A stretch of 64,000 nt of DNA, taken from positions 2,046,001 through 2,110,000 of the forward strand of contig NZ_VCMZ01000001.1 in assembly GCF_006352475.1 (NCBI RefSeq), in the 5' to 3' direction. Shown one piece after another: positions 18,741-28,479 of the stretch. The translations under genes were made by a program, and so were the position numbers. This DNA comes from Acinetobacter pullicarnis. GTDB taxonomy: Bacteria; Pseudomonadota; Gammaproteobacteria; Pseudomonadales; Moraxellaceae. Position 1 is the stretch's first letter. Each line of letters opens with the position of its first letter. Under the pieces are notes generated by a model. That model was not told where the DNA came from. It worked only from the letters and a program-made list of their open reading frames with translations, and ran no database searches.

Positions 18741-19412
18741 ATGATCGATAAAAGTTCCACTTCTTTAGCAGAAGTCCTTTCACAAATTAAAGATGGTTCA
18801 AGCATCATGATTGGTGGTTTTGGCACGGCTGGTCAGCCTGCCGAATTAATTGATGGTCTGATTGAGCTGGGCTGCAAAGATTTGGTGATTATCAATAACA
18901 ATGCGGGTAATGGTGACTATGGCTTAGCCAAGTTACTAAAAACAGGGGCTGTTCGAAAAATTATTTGCTCATTTCCACGCCAATCGGACTCTTGGGTCTT
19001 TGACGAACTGTTCCACGCTGGAAAAATTGAATTGGAATTGGTACCACAAGGCAATCTCGCCTGTCGTATTCAAGCCGCAGGTATGGGACTTGGTCCAGTA
19101 TATACCCCGACTGGTTTTGGGACGCTGTTGGCCGAAGGCAAACCCACCATGAACTATGAAGGCAAAGACTATGTATTGGAAAACCCAATCCGTGCCGACT
19201 TTGCATTGATTAAAGCGCATCAAGGCGATCGTTGGGGCAATTTGGTCTATAACAAATCTGCACGAAACTTTGGCCCGATTATGGCGATGGCTGCCGATGT
19301 GACCATTGCCCAAGTCGCCCAAGTGGTCGAGCTTGGTGCCTTAGATCCAGAGCACATCATTACTGCCGGTATTTTTGTCCAACATGTGGTTCAGGTTCAA
19401 CCTGCACAATAA
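18741..19412 (+). CDS. catI: 3-oxoadipate CoA-transferase subunit A
   Basis: A 223-residue CoA-transferase alpha subunit. GGFGTAGQPAELIDGL (about 27-42) and NNNAGNGDYGLAKLL are the family signature region, and NLACRIQAAGMGLGPVYTPTGFGT is strongly conserved. With CatJ it transfers CoA from succinyl-CoA to beta-ketoadipate. GAGGAAAG lies before the start. The gene is identical in type to pcaI; the position in the cat cluster gives catI. The stop is 21 bp from catJ. Confidence 0.92.
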   Translation: MIDKSSTSLAEVLSQIKDGSSIMIGGFGTAGQPAELIDGLIELGCKDLVIINNNAGNGDYGLAKLLKTGAVRKIICSFPRQSDSWVFDELFHAGKIELELVPQGNLACRIQAAGMGLGPVYTPTGFGTLLAEGKPTMNYEGKDYVLENPIRADFALIKAHQGDRWGNLVYNKSARNFGPIMAMAADVTIAQVAQVVELGALDPEHIITAGIFVQHVVQVQPAQ

Positions 19413-19433
19413 GCATCCAGAAGGAAAAGCGCA

Positions 19434-20090
19434 ATGAGCTATCAGAAACTGACCCGTGATCAAATCGCTGCACGTGTTGCCATCGACATTCCAGATGGTG
19501 CCTATGTCAATTTAGGCATTGGACTCCCAACCAAAATTTCAAATTATCTCCCAGCCGATAAAGACATTTTCTTACATTCTGAAAATGGCTTATTGGCCTT
19601 CGGTCCTCCGCCTGCCAAAGGCGAAGAAGACCCTGAGCTGATCAATGCAGGTAAAGAATTTGTCACCATGCTTACTGGTGGTAGCTTCTTTCACCATGGC
19701 GACTCTTTTGCCATGATGCGCGGCGGTCACTTAGATATCTGTGTATTGGGCGCTTTCCAAGTGGCCGCCAATGGTGATTTAGCCAACTGGCATACGGGCG
19801 CACCCAATGCCATTCCTGCCGTGGGTGGCGCAATGGATCTAGCCGTGGGTTCAAAAAAAGTGTTTGTGACCACAGATCATGTGACCAAAACGGGCGAAGC
19901 TAAAATTGTGGCTGAACTCAGCTATCCCGTCACTGGCAAACAATGCGTTGATCGTATTTATACCGATTTATGCGTGATTGATGTGACCGCTGATGGCATG
20001 AAAGTGATTGAAAAAGTTGAAGGTCTTTCTTTTGAGGAACTCCAGTCATTGACGGGTGCAACCCTGATTGATGCAACGAATGCTGGGTGA
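19434..20090 (+). CDS. catJ: 3-oxoadipate CoA-transferase subunit B
   Basis: A 218-residue CoA-transferase beta subunit with the catalytic glutamate in SENGLLAFGP (E near residue 49-51) and the GGSFFHHGDSFAMMRGGHLD segment. The start has AGAAGGAAAAG upstream. The stop TGA at 20088-20090 is the first three bases of a 40-bp repeat copy that begins the palindromic region before catF, so the C-terminal end (IDATNAG) may have been reset by that repeat. Enzyme function is otherwise ordinary. Confidence 0.92.
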   Translation: MSYQKLTRDQIAARVAIDIPDGAYVNLGIGLPTKISNYLPADKDIFLHSENGLLAFGPPPAKGEEDPELINAGKEFVTMLTGGSFFHHGDSFAMMRGGHLDICVLGAFQVAANGDLANWHTGAPNAIPAVGGAMDLAVGSKKVFVTTDHVTKTGEAKIVAELSYPVTGKQCVDRIYTDLCVIDVTADGMKVIEKVEGLSFEELQSLTGATLIDATNAG

Positions 20091-20337
20091 CCCCTCTCCC
20101 CAACCCTCTCCCAAAGGGAGAGGGAGTTTTGAAAGCCCCTTCTCCCTCTGGGAGAAGGCTGGGAAGAGGGTGCTTTTAAACCACTAATTGGCATTGCGTG
20201 TCTCCCTCCTTTTAAGGAGGGATTAAGGGAGGTTGTATGCCCCCTCACCGCACTTTCAGAAGATACTTCTTCTCCAAAGGGAGAGGGAGGTTTGAATGAC
20301 CCCTCTCCCCAACCCTCATCCCAAAGGGAGAGGGAGT
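20088..20337. repeat. palindrome-rich repeat block between catJ and catF
   Basis: Two near-identical direct copies (20088-20127 and 20297-20337, differing by one extra base) each begin TGACCCCTCTCCCC and contain CCCTCTCCC/GGGAGAGGG arms. Between them are further hairpins: CCTTCTCCC-TCT-GGGAGAAGG (20138-20158) and TCCCTCCTT-TT-AAGGAGGGA (20203-20222). The strand bias of C-runs and G-runs is quite unlike the flanking genes. It resembles a small dispersed palindromic element that landed inside the operon; the first copy supplies the catJ stop codon. Confidence 0.8.
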
Positions 20338-20358
20338 ATAAAGATTAAGGAAGTTAAA

Positions 20359-21567
20359 ATGAAAAACGCCTATATTATCGATGCAATTCGCACCCCTTTT
20401 GGTCATTATGCCGGTGGACTTGCCACGATTCGTGCCGATGACTTGGGTGCACTCCCGATCCAAGCATTGATGCAACGTAATCCATCGGTGGAATGGCACA
20501 AAGTAGATGATGTGATTTATGGCTGTGCCAACCAAGCAGGTGAAGACAACCGTAACGTGGCTCGCATGTCTGCATTGCTTGCAGGTGTTCCATTTCAAGT
20601 TCCTGCGACCACGGTCAATCGTCTTTGTGGTTCGTCACTCGATGCAGTCGCAATGGCGGCACGTGCGATTAAAGCTGGTGAAGCCAATTTGATCATTGCT
20701 GGCGGTGTTGAATCCATGTCACGCGCACCTTTTGTAATGGGTAAAGCAGACAGCGCTTATAGCCGTAGTCAAAAAATTGAAGACACTACCATGGGCTGGC
20801 GTTTTATCAATCCAGCCTTAAAAGCCCGTTTTGGCGTGGATAGCATGCCGCAAACGGCTGAGAATGTTGCAGAACAGTTCCAAATTCCACGTGCAGATCA
20901 AGATCAGTTTGCCTTTAACAGCCAACAGCGCACGGCGGCAGCACAAGCCCGTGGTTTCTTTGACAAAGAAATCTTGCCGGTGACCATTCAGCCCAGAAAA
21001 GGCGATGCAATTGTCATCAATCAAGATGAGCATCCACGTGCCTCAACCACACTTGCTGGCTTAAACAAACTCAAAGGTGTCGTTACGGCAGATGGCAGTG
21101 TCACTGCGGGTAATGCTTCAGGGATTAACGATGGTGCTGCTGCGATTTTAATTGCATCGGATCAAGCCGTTGAACAGTATCAACTCAAAGCACGTGCCAG
21201 AATTATTGGTGCAACAACTGTTGGGGTTGAACCACGTATTATGGGTTTTGCACCAGCACCAGCGATTGAAAAACTCTTGGCACAAACTGGCCTCAGTCTA
21301 GATCAGATGGATGTGATTGAACTGAATGAAGCTTTTGCTGCACAAGCACTGGCTGTAACGCGTAGCCTCGGTTTGCCAGACGACAGTGAACGTGTTAATC
21401 CAAATGGTGGCGCAATTGCAATTGGTCATCCATTGGGGGCTTCGGGTGCACGTTTGGTCATGACAGCATTAAGCCAACTTGAAGCCAGCAATGGTCGTTA
21501 TGCCCTTTGTTCAATGTGTATCGGTGTCGGTCAAGGGATTGCGCTGATTATTGAGCGAATGGACTAA
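20359..21567 (+). CDS. catF: 3-oxoadipyl-CoA thiolase
   Basis: A 402-residue thiolase that splits beta-ketoadipyl-CoA into succinyl-CoA and acetyl-CoA, the last step of the pathway. Cys in TTVNRLCGSSLDAV (about residue 91) is the acyl-carrying nucleophile; GHPLGASGAR holds the His and CSMCIGVGQGIA the second Cys. AAGGAAG precedes the ATG at 20359. An upstream in-frame extension exists only because the repeat block is open in that frame. Length equals that of PcaF/CatF enzymes (about 401). Confidence 0.94.
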   Translation: MKNAYIIDAIRTPFGHYAGGLATIRADDLGALPIQALMQRNPSVEWHKVDDVIYGCANQAGEDNRNVARMSALLAGVPFQVPATTVNRLCGSSLDAVAMAARAIKAGEANLIIAGGVESMSRAPFVMGKADSAYSRSQKIEDTTMGWRFINPALKARFGVDSMPQTAENVAEQFQIPRADQDQFAFNSQQRTAAAQARGFFDKEILPVTIQPRKGDAIVINQDEHPRASTTLAGLNKLKGVVTADGSVTAGNASGINDGAAAILIASDQAVEQYQLKARARIIGATTVGVEPRIMGFAPAPAIEKLLAQTGLSLDQMDVIELNEAFAAQALAVTRSLGLPDDSERVNPNGGAIAIGHPLGASGARLVMTALSQLEASNGRYALCSMCIGVGQGIALIIERMD

Positions 21568-21642
21568 ATCCCATTTAAGATTAGAGCTTTTAAAACAAAA
21601 TTTTCGAACAGAACTCTCGAATAGAACTTAAGGATAAAATGC

Positions 21643-22422
21643 ATGCCAACCCTGACGACCAATGAAGTCACGCTCAATTATGAAACCTTTGGGGATGCAA
21701 CAAAACCTGCGCTGATTTTTTCAAATTCGCTCGGAACCAACTATGGGATGTGGCAAAAGCAGTTTAATTATTTTAAGCACGATTATTTTGTGATTTGCTA
21801 TGACACCCGTGGTCATGGCAATTCGACTGCGCCCCAAGGCCCTTATCGCCTTGAACAATTGGGCAATGATGTGATTCAACTTTTGGACCATCTGGCAGTC
21901 GAAAAAGCCAGTTTTTGTGGAATTTCAATGGGTGGCATTACCGGGCAATGGCTCGCGGTGCATCACCCACACCGTTTTAACCACGTGATTGTCTGTAATA
22001 CTGCTGCAAAAATTGGCCAAGAAAGTGCTTGGCTTGAACGTGCAGCAGCAGTTCGCGCCAATGGCTTGAGCCAAATTGCAGCAACAGCAGCAACACGATG
22101 GTTTACCGAACGCTTTATCCAAAGCCAAGCAGCAGTTGTCGCAAACTTAAGTCATGATTTGGCAGCTGGCAGCGTCGAAGGCTATGCAAGTTGTTGCGAA
22201 GCTTTGGCTAAGGCGGACTTACGTGCCGATTTGAACACAGTTCAAATTCCGGTATTGGTGATTGCAGGAACACAAGATCCAGTGACCACCGTCGCTGATG
22301 GTGAATTTATCCAACAGCAGATTGCCAATAGCCAATTATTTGCAATTGATGCCTCGCATATTTCTAATATCGAGCAACCACAAGCATTTAACCAAGCTGT
22401 TGCCGATTTTATTCAACGCTAG
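21643..22422 (+). CDS. catD: 3-oxoadipate enol-lactonase
   Basis: A 259-residue alpha/beta hydrolase that opens beta-ketoadipate enol-lactone. The nucleophile elbow FCGISMGGITGQ places Ser near residue 90-92, the acid is in VIAGTQDPVT (D near 207-209) and the His in DASHISNIEQP (near 236). It is the last gene of the cat operon and is followed after 45 bp by an intrinsic terminator. AAGGA lies nine bases before the ATG used here. It is paralogous to pcaD; neighbours decide the symbol. Confidence 0.92.
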   Translation: MPTLTTNEVTLNYETFGDATKPALIFSNSLGTNYGMWQKQFNYFKHDYFVICYDTRGHGNSTAPQGPYRLEQLGNDVIQLLDHLAVEKASFCGISMGGITGQWLAVHHPHRFNHVIVCNTAAKIGQESAWLERAAAVRANGLSQIAATAATRWFTERFIQSQAAVVANLSHDLAAGSVEGYASCCEALAKADLRADLNTVQIPVLVIAGTQDPVTTVADGEFIQQQIANSQLFAIDASHISNIEQPQAFNQAVADFIQR

Positions 22423-22467
22423 TCAGGTTTTAAATTGAGTTTTAAGCTGTAAATGACATCTCTCCCT

Positions 22468-22510
22468 AAACACCTGTTGGTCCTTGACTGGCAGGTGTTT
22501 AATTTTTCGA
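22468..22510 (+). terminator. intrinsic terminator of the cat operon
   Basis: AAACACCTG (22468-22476) and CAGGTGTTT (22492-22500) form a 9-bp stem followed by AATTTTTC. It lies 45 bp after the catD stop. Confidence 0.8.
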
Positions 22511-22966
22511 ATAAGACTTAAATTTTTTAGCCTTTTCTAAAATTCAGACTCAACAATCAAATTTAAAAATTAAAAAACCTAAATCCTCAGTTTCCACATG
22601 CTCATAAAAACAACATCTGAGTAATTGCGATAAGCGCTTTAGAGCAATAGCATAAGCACACTAAATTGTAGGCAACACTTTAAATACAAATCATTTTTTA
22701 AAAAAAGATTATGGTTATGAAAATCTATTTGTTTGATGAATTTGGTCGCCCGATCTTATTTTATGTGCAAGCCACCCTTATCTCTCTAGACAAATGATTC
22801 ATTAATAAGTTTTACTACACATTATTTTTAAATAAACAGATCACAAAAACAACTTAGCCAATTCAGGGTAATACTGTGATTCTGCCTTTATCACTTGAAC
22901 ATAAGTTCAATGGACTGCCAATAAAACCGAAGTACTAAAACTGAAGTACTAAAATCGAGATAGCTT
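22511..22966. other. 456-bp AT-rich non-coding gap before the MHS transporter
   Basis: No gene was seen on either strand. Just before the transporter start, a 14-bp unit is repeated in tandem (22926-22939 and 22940-22953, core GAAGTACTAAA, one mismatch). Its palindromic AGTACT core could be an operator half-pair or simply a slippage product. The GAGATAG before the ATG is the only ribosome-site-like sequence. Confidence 0.5.
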
Positions 22967-24262
22967 ATGAGTGAAGCCCCTACATATCAGCCTCATGAAA
23001 AAAAAGACCGGATCAAAGCCATTGTTGGTGCTGCTTCGGGTAATTTAGTTGAATGGTTTGACTTTTATATTTACGCCGCATTTGCGGTTTATTTTCAACA
23101 TGCGCTGACTGCGCCAGATATGGACGAATCCAGCAAAGCCATTTACGTTTGGGGAATTTTCGCAGCCAGTTTCTTTATGCGCCCATTGGGGAGTTGGTTA
23201 TTTGGCTGGATTGGCGATACCTTTGGCCGTAAAAAATCCATGACCATGTCGATTACCCTCATGGCCATCAGTTCATTCCTATTTGCGGCTTTGCCAACTT
23301 ACGAACAAGTCGGTATGGCCGCCCCATTCTTACTGCTTGCGGTGCGCTTACTACAAGGTCTATCCGTTGGTGGTGAATATGGTACCGTGGCCACCTATAT
23401 GAGTGAAGTTGCACTGAAAGGTCAGCGTGGTTTCTATTCATCCTTCCAATATGTCACCTTGTCAGGTGGTCAGTTATTGGCGAGTTTGCTTGGTGTGGTC
23501 ATGCTGATGTTAATGACCAAAGAGCAAATGATGGATGGTGGATGGCGTATTCCCTTCCTGATCGGTGGTGTGGTTGCGATCTTGTCGTATTTTGCCCGTC
23601 GTAACTTAAAAGAAACCTTACAAGAAAGTGATAAGCCAGAAGAAGCAGGTAGCTTGCGAGAATTGTTTAAAAACAATTGGGGGACGTTCTTATTGGTGGT
23701 TGGTTATACCTCTGCAGGTTCATTAACCTTCTATGTACTGACCGTTTACTCCAAAACCTATATTACCAGTCTCGGTTTCGATGAACGCGTTTCTGGTTAT
23801 ATGATGACTGCAGCACTGTTTGTATTTATGTTGGCACAACCGTTATTTGGTATGCTCTCCGACCGTATTGGTCGCCGTGCATCCATGATTTGCTTCAGTG
23901 TCAGCTGTGCGATTTTCGTCTATCCAGTGATGGTTATCGCAATGCGCTATTTCCATGATTCTGCTTTAATTGTGACGTTGTTACTGATCTTCTTATTGAT
24001 GCTGCTCAGCTTCTACACCTCAATTAGTGGACTGGTTAAAGCTGAGATGTTCCCTGCACATATCCGTGCCCTCGGTGTGGGTTTTGCTTATGCAGTGGGT
24101 AATGCCATTTTTGGTGGTTCTGCACCTGCCGTCGCGTTACAGTTTAAAAGTTCAGGCTATGAAAACACCTTCTTTGTCTACGTCATTGTCATGTTGATTG
24201 TCTGCTTATTCTGTAGCTTGCGCTTGCCCAAAGAACCAGAATATCTACACCACGACAAGTAA
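22967..24262 (+). CDS. MFS transporter, metabolite:H+ symporter (MHS/KgtP-like) family
   Basis: A 431-residue inner-membrane carrier with about 12 transmembrane segments. The opening GAASGNLVEWFDFYIYAAFA and the loop motif GWIGDTFGRKKSM (loop 2-3) with GLSVGGEYGTVATYMSE are diagnostic of the metabolite:H+ symporter group that includes the alpha-ketoglutarate permease. A dicarboxylic or aromatic acid substrate is likely; its place after the cat operon hints at a pathway acid, but a terminator and 540 bp separate them. It ends in a bidirectional terminator facing prmC. Confidence 0.85.
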   Translation: MSEAPTYQPHEKKDRIKAIVGAASGNLVEWFDFYIYAAFAVYFQHALTAPDMDESSKAIYVWGIFAASFFMRPLGSWLFGWIGDTFGRKKSMTMSITLMAISSFLFAALPTYEQVGMAAPFLLLAVRLLQGLSVGGEYGTVATYMSEVALKGQRGFYSSFQYVTLSGGQLLASLLGVVMLMLMTKEQMMDGGWRIPFLIGGVVAILSYFARRNLKETLQESDKPEEAGSLRELFKNNWGTFLLVVGYTSAGSLTFYVLTVYSKTYITSLGFDERVSGYMMTAALFVFMLAQPLFGMLSDRIGRRASMICFSVSCAIFVYPVMVIAMRYFHDSALIVTLLLIFLLMLLSFYTSISGLVKAEMFPAHIRALGVGFAYAVGNAIFGGSAPAVALQFKSSGYENTFFVYVIVMLIVCLFCSLRLPKEPEYLHHDK

Positions 24263-24333
24263 ATAACTGGAATTTTAACCACTCAGATCACGGGTTTGGT
24301 GGTTAAAATTTAAAAAACCAAATCTTAAACAAC

Positions 24334-24369
24334 AAAAAGGCTGATTAACATGATTAATCAGCCTTTTTT
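24334..24369. terminator. bidirectional intrinsic terminator between the MHS transporter and prmC
   Basis: AAAAAGGCTGATTAA (24334-24348) pairs perfectly with TTAATCAGCCTTTTT (24354-24368) around a 5-base loop, giving T-runs on both strands. It sits between convergent genes. Confidence 0.9.
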
Positions 24370-24390
24370 AACAGTTATAACATTAGATTT

Positions 24391-25227
24391 TCACATTAAC
24401 TCAGGATTAAACTGCGCCAAAGTAACCCGATCATTTGCACCATAATCTTTTACAGTTTTAATCTGAGCAAAGCCTGCCGCTGCAAATAACGCCTGAACAG
24501 CTGCAGCCTGTTGAAAACCATGCTCTAACACCACCCAACCTTGTGGCTTTAACCACATCGGTGCATCCGCAATAATCTGTTCAATATCCGCTAGTCCCTG
24601 ATGATCAGCCACCAAAGCACGTTCAGGTTCTGCCGCAAGCGCCAACATATGCTGATCGAGTGCATCAATATACGGTGGATTCGATACAATCAAATCAAAC
24701 TTTTCTAGCGCATGGCCTGCAAAGGCTGCATACCAAGCGCCACAGAAAAACTGCACCTGATTCAGTCCATGCCGTGTGGCATTTTCTTGCGCGACAGCTA
24801 AAGTCGGTGGATAGATATCAGTGGCAATCACCTGCCATTGTGGTCGCTCGGTGGCCAGTGATAAAGCAATCGCTCCCGTGCCCGTACCAAGATCAACCAC
24901 ATGTGCTGTATCCGTTAGCGCTAAATTAAGCACCGTTTCAACCAAAACCTCAGTGTCAGGTCTTGGCACCAAGGTGTCTGCGGTTACTTTTAGGTCCAAA
25001 GACCAAAATGGCTGAGAACCAATCACATAAGCCAATGGTTCACCAGCAGCAATACGTGCCAGCCCTTGAACATACGTTTGCTGTTGTTCAGTACTCAACA
25101 CGACATCTGCACGAATTTTAAGTTCAAGCGAATTGAGCTTTAAAATATGTTCGAGTAACCATGCATTTTCTTGACGCTCATAGCTGTCGGCATCACCGCG
25201 AACAGCCAAAGCTTGGGCAATATTCAT
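24391..25227 (-). CDS. prmC: peptide chain release factor N5-glutamine methyltransferase
   Basis: A 278-residue SAM-dependent methyltransferase that methylates the GGQ glutamine of release factors RF1 and RF2. It has the N-terminal helical substrate-binding domain, PRPDTEVLVE (88-97), the SAM motif DLGTGTG (112-118) and the catalytic NPPY (183-186). The ATG shares one base with the prfA stop (TAATG), so its translation is coupled to its own substrate's gene, the usual bacterial order. Confidence 0.95.
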   Translation of the reverse strand: MNIAQALAVRGDADSYERQENAWLLEHILKLNSLELKIRADVVLSTEQQQTYVQGLARIAAGEPLAYVIGSQPFWSLDLKVTADTLVPRPDTEVLVETVLNLALTDTAHVVDLGTGTGAIALSLATERPQWQVIATDIYPPTLAVAQENATRHGLNQVQFFCGAWYAAFAGHALEKFDLIVSNPPYIDALDQHMLALAAEPERALVADHQGLADIEQIIADAPMWLKPQGWVVLEHGFQQAAAVQALFAAAGFAQIKTVKDYGANDRVTLAQFNPELM

Positions 25228-26315
25228 TAGCCACCATTTTGCTGTGCAAGCATTGCCAACTGGTCTGCTTGATATTCACGATGCAAGCTGTCTAACAATT
25301 CAGTTAAATCACCTTCCATCACCGCTTCTAACTTATATAAGGTTAAGTTGATCCGGTGATCGGTCATACGGCCTTGCGGGTAGTTATAAGTACGAATACG
25401 CTCTGAACGGTCACCTGAACCCACCAAGTCACGGCGCATTTCAGAGGTTGCCGACTCTAGCGCAGCACGTTTGGCACCTTCTAAACGTGACGCCAACCAA
25501 GCCATGGCTTTGGCTTTGTTTTTATGCTGTGAACGTTCTTCCTGACATTCCACCACCGTACCGGTAGGAATATGGGTAATACGAACGGCAGAGTCAGTTT
25601 TGTTAATATGCTGACCACCAGCACCCGATGCGCGGTAGGTATCAATACGCAAATCGGATGGGTTAATCTCAACCGTGGTATCGACATCAATTTCAGGCAA
25701 AATTGCAACAGTACAAGCTGAGGTATGTACCCGACCTTGTGATTCAGTTGCAGGAACACGCTGTACACGGTGTGCACCACTTTCAAATTTTAAACGACCA
25801 TAAACGCCTTCACCTTTAATCAGACAAATCGCTTCTTTATAGCCACCATGTTCACCTTCATTGGCAGATAAAACTTCAATGCGCCAATTTTGAGTTTCCG
25901 CATATTTACTATACATACGGAACAAATCGCCAGAGAAAATTGCAGCTTCGTCACCGCCAGTCCCTGCCCGAATTTCCAAATAAGCCGCATTGGCATCGTT
26001 TGGATCTTTTGGAATCATTAAAACGTTCAGGTCGCTTTCAAGCGTTTCCAATAACGCTTTATTGTCTTTGATTTCCTCAACAGCCATTTCTTTAAAATCG
26101 GGATCGGAAAGCATCGCTTCAGCGGTAACAATATCTTCTTCGGCCTGTCTGTATTTTTTCCAAAATTCAGTGATTTCAGTTAAATCATTATGTTCACGTG
26201 ACAAATTACGAAAACGTTTGTTGTCTGATATGACTTCAATATCGGCCAATAGCGCCGTTAATTCTTCGTGTCGATCACACAGTTGGTCTAATCGTAACCG
26301 TAACGAGTCTTTCAT
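25227..26315 (-). CDS. prfA: peptide chain release factor 1
   Basis: A 362-residue class I release factor that reads UAA and UAG. The codon-recognition tripeptide PAT lies at 188-190 and the peptidyl-hydrolysis GGQ at 233-235 within [15 protein letters not shown]. Length and domain order are normal. It forms a two-gene operon with prmC. The start at 26315 is the family start; no competing start is convincing. Confidence 0.97.
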   Translation of the reverse strand: MKDSLRLRLDQLCDRHEELTALLADIEVISDNKRFRNLSREHNDLTEITEFWKKYRQAEEDIVTAEAMLSDPDFKEMAVEEIKDNKALLETLESDLNVLMIPKDPNDANAAYLEIRAGTGGDEAAIFSGDLFRMYSKYAETQNWRIEVLSANEGEHGGYKEAICLIKGEGVYGRLKFESGAHRVQRVPATESQGRVHTSACTVAILPEIDVDTTVEINPSDLRIDTYRASGAGGQHINKTDSAVRITHIPTGTVVECQEERSQHKNKAKAMAWLASRLEGAKRAALESATSEMRRDLVGSGDRSERIRTYNYPQGRMTDHRINLTLYKLEAVMEGDLTELLDSLHREYQADQLAMLAQQNGG

Positions 26316-26681
26316 TTTAATAGCGTCTCAATCGATAACTTAAGTACTGCAACACACCCAAATGGCGGTTGCTTAAGCAATTGTAAAATTTGCGTATAGT
26401 GTAACGACTCTGACTTTTAAATAACATATCTAGATGTAAAACTTTCAATGCTGAACGCAAGCGGGTTTTCTTGGTTAATCACTTTTTGATCAATGACTTA
26501 CATCTTTTCTCCTCAATTGCCACGATTTGCCTATTTTTCAGTTAATCCATTAATAAAACTCAACATCTGGAAACTAAACTGTAGCAGTTCCAATGTGAAT
26601 CTCCATATTTCAGTGAAAAACATTTGTTACATTTGCTGCATCAAATCAAGCAAGTCCAATCCCTAGGACATGGAGAACATA
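26316..26681. other. non-coding divergent promoter region of prfA and the glycine-zipper gene
   Basis: About 365 bp without a gene. It must hold the prfA promoter (minus strand) and that of the glycine-zipper gene (plus strand), but I cannot point to a convincing -35/-10 pair for either. A good ribosome site GGAGAA lies at 26672-26677. Confidence 0.5.
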
Positions 26682-27104
26682 ATGAAATTTAAAGCTTATT
26701 TACTAAGTGCTGCATTCGTAACCACGCTGTTGAGTATCACAACAGCGCATGCAGGTAATACCACTCGTGTTGCTGCAACCTCTGCCCTAGGCAGCGTGGT
26801 TGGTACTGCGATCGGCAAAGAAATGGGCGGTCATAGTGGTGCCATGATTGGTGCTGCTGTTGGTGGTGCTGGGGGCGCTGCTGCTGCAAGTCATAAAAGT
26901 GATCGTACTTCTGCTGCCATTGGTGGTGGTTTGGGGGGTGCCGGTGGTTATGCAGCAGGTAGAAATATGGGCGGTACCTCAGGTGGCTACATTGGTTCAG
27001 CCCTAGGTGCAGCTGGCGGTTCGGCGTTAGGTAATAAAATTTCTCAAGACAACCAAAAGACAAATTATAAAAGCCATAAGCGTCATAAAAGACATTATCG
27101 TTAA
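26682..27104 (+). CDS. exported glycine-zipper protein
   Basis: A 140-residue protein with an N-terminal signal peptide (KFKAYLLSAAFVTTLLSITT, cleavage likely after AHA at about 24). The mature part is a run of GxxxG-type repeats (GKEMGGHSGAMIGAAVGGAG, GGGLGGAGGYAAGRNMGG, GGYIGSALGAAGGSALG), which in this family form paired membrane-inserting helices. The tail is Lys/His-rich (KSHKRHKRHYR). The start at 26682 is chosen for the GGAGAA six bases upstream rather than the in-frame ATG at 26670. Related proteins are envelope or outer-membrane associated; function here is unknown. Confidence 0.8.
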   Translation: MKFKAYLLSAAFVTTLLSITTAHAGNTTRVAATSALGSVVGTAIGKEMGGHSGAMIGAAVGGAGGAAAASHKSDRTSAAIGGGLGGAGGYAAGRNMGGTSGGYIGSALGAAGGSALGNKISQDNQKTNYKSHKRHKRHYR

Positions 27105-27218
27105 TGATTGGACTTGATTTATCTAACACTCATACCCATATATATATTATGGGTTATTTAATAAGTTTAAAAGTTTCAATCTCTTAAAGTATATAGCGCT
27201 GTGGTTTCTGTATAAACC

Positions 27219-27265
27219 AAACACCTTATCTGAGCAGTTCCATTCAAGATAAGGTGTTTTTTTTT
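27219..27265 (+). terminator. strong intrinsic terminator
   Basis: AAACACCTTATCT (27219-27231) pairs with AGATAAGGTGTTT (27247-27259) and runs into nine Ts. It lies 115 bp after the glycine-zipper stop, with two smaller hairpins between (27134-27154, ACCCATA/TATGGGT, and 27203-27218, GGTTT/AAACC). The rest of 27105-27454 holds no gene. Confidence 0.85.
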
Positions 27266-27454
27266 GCTTCGAATTCCAAATCCCCCTCACCCGAATGCCA
27301 GTCAGTTAAGACAAATACTGCTATTTTAAATTAATCAATTATGTCTGAAAGCCCCTTAAATAAAACTAAAAACAGCATATATCGAAAATAAACGATATAC
27401 AAAGTCGCTGACATATCGTAGTATTTCGATATTCAAAATTATTGAGCGTTGTTT

Positions 27455-28459
27455 ATGCAAAGCCTGCAACAGACTAAATTTTCAATCTTAGAACTCGCGC
27501 CAGTACGCGATGACAAGAGCATTGCCTTCTCCCTTCAACATGCATTAGAACTGGCTCAACACGCTGAAAAACTAGGTTATGACCGCTTATGGCTAGCAGA
27601 ACATCACAATATGGATGGGATTGCCAGCTCTGCAACTGCCGTGTTACTGGGTTATATTCTCGCCAATACGCAGAAAATTCGGGTTGGCTCCGGTGGCATC
27701 ATGTTGCCCAACCATGCACCGTTAGTGGTGGCTGAGCAATTTGGCACCTTGGCAACCCTCTATCCCAATCGAATTGAACTCGGTCTGGGCCGTGCACCAG
27801 GCACCGATCAGACCACCATGCGTGCCTTACGTCGTGGCGTTCAAGAGACTGAATCTCAGTTCCCACAAGATGTGGTTGAAATCTTGCAATACTTTGCAGA
27901 CCCGCTACCTGGTCAACGCATTACTGCGACCCCCGGTCAAAGCACACATGTTCCGGTTTGGTTGTTAGGTTCAAGCTTATTTAGTGCACAACTTGCTGCT
28001 CAATTAGGACTACCCTATTCATTTGCATCACATTTTGCACCACGGATGCTGGGCCAAGCGATTCAACTGTATCGTGAAAATTTCCAACCCTCGGTTCACT
28101 TAGACCGCCCTTATGTGTCTATGGGCGTACCCACCGTGGTTGCAGACTCGGATGCAGAAGCTGAATACTTAGCCACCAGTGCTTATCAACGTATCTTGGG
28201 TTTATTGCGTGGCGGCAGTTTAAAACTCAAAGCACCGGTTGCATCGATGCAAGGCTTGTGGAGTGCTGCTGAAAAAATGGCCGTCAACAACTTTTTTGGC
28301 ATGGCACAAATTGGTTCTGCCGAAACCGTAAAGGCAGGCCTAGAACAATTGTTACAACGCTATGAGGTTGATGAGTTTATTTTTACATGTGATATCTACG
28401 ACACAGCGAAGCGATTGAATAACTTCGATTTACTCATGCAAATCAAACAATCAGCCTAA
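27455..28459 (+). CDS. LLM-class flavin-dependent oxidoreductase
   Basis: A 334-residue luciferase-like monooxygenase-fold protein of the single-chain type. [20 protein letters not shown] (about 45-64) and [20 protein letters not shown] (about 76-95) are the typical flavin-site stretches, and the family line [12 protein letters not shown] follows at about 109-120. Such proteins are often annotated as MsnO8 or alkanal monooxygenase-like; true substrate is unknown. The ATG at 27455 is preferred to an in-frame TTG two codons earlier. It stands alone, followed by a stem-loop before purT. Confidence 0.85.
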   Translation: MQSLQQTKFSILELAPVRDDKSIAFSLQHALELAQHAEKLGYDRLWLAEHHNMDGIASSATAVLLGYILANTQKIRVGSGGIMLPNHAPLVVAEQFGTLATLYPNRIELGLGRAPGTDQTTMRALRRGVQETESQFPQDVVEILQYFADPLPGQRITATPGQSTHVPVWLLGSSLFSAQLAAQLGLPYSFASHFAPRMLGQAIQLYRENFQPSVHLDRPYVSMGVPTVVADSDAEAEYLATSAYQRILGLLRGGSLKLKAPVASMQGLWSAAEKMAVNNFFGMAQIGSAETVKAGLEQLLQRYEVDEFIFTCDIYDTAKRLNNFDLLMQIKQSA

Positions 28460-28479
28460 GCGCTGAACAGATCAATCGA

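Noticed and set aside
20088..20337. Insertion sequence between catJ and catF
   Set aside because: There is no transposase and the block is only 250 bp; a small palindromic repeat element is the better description.
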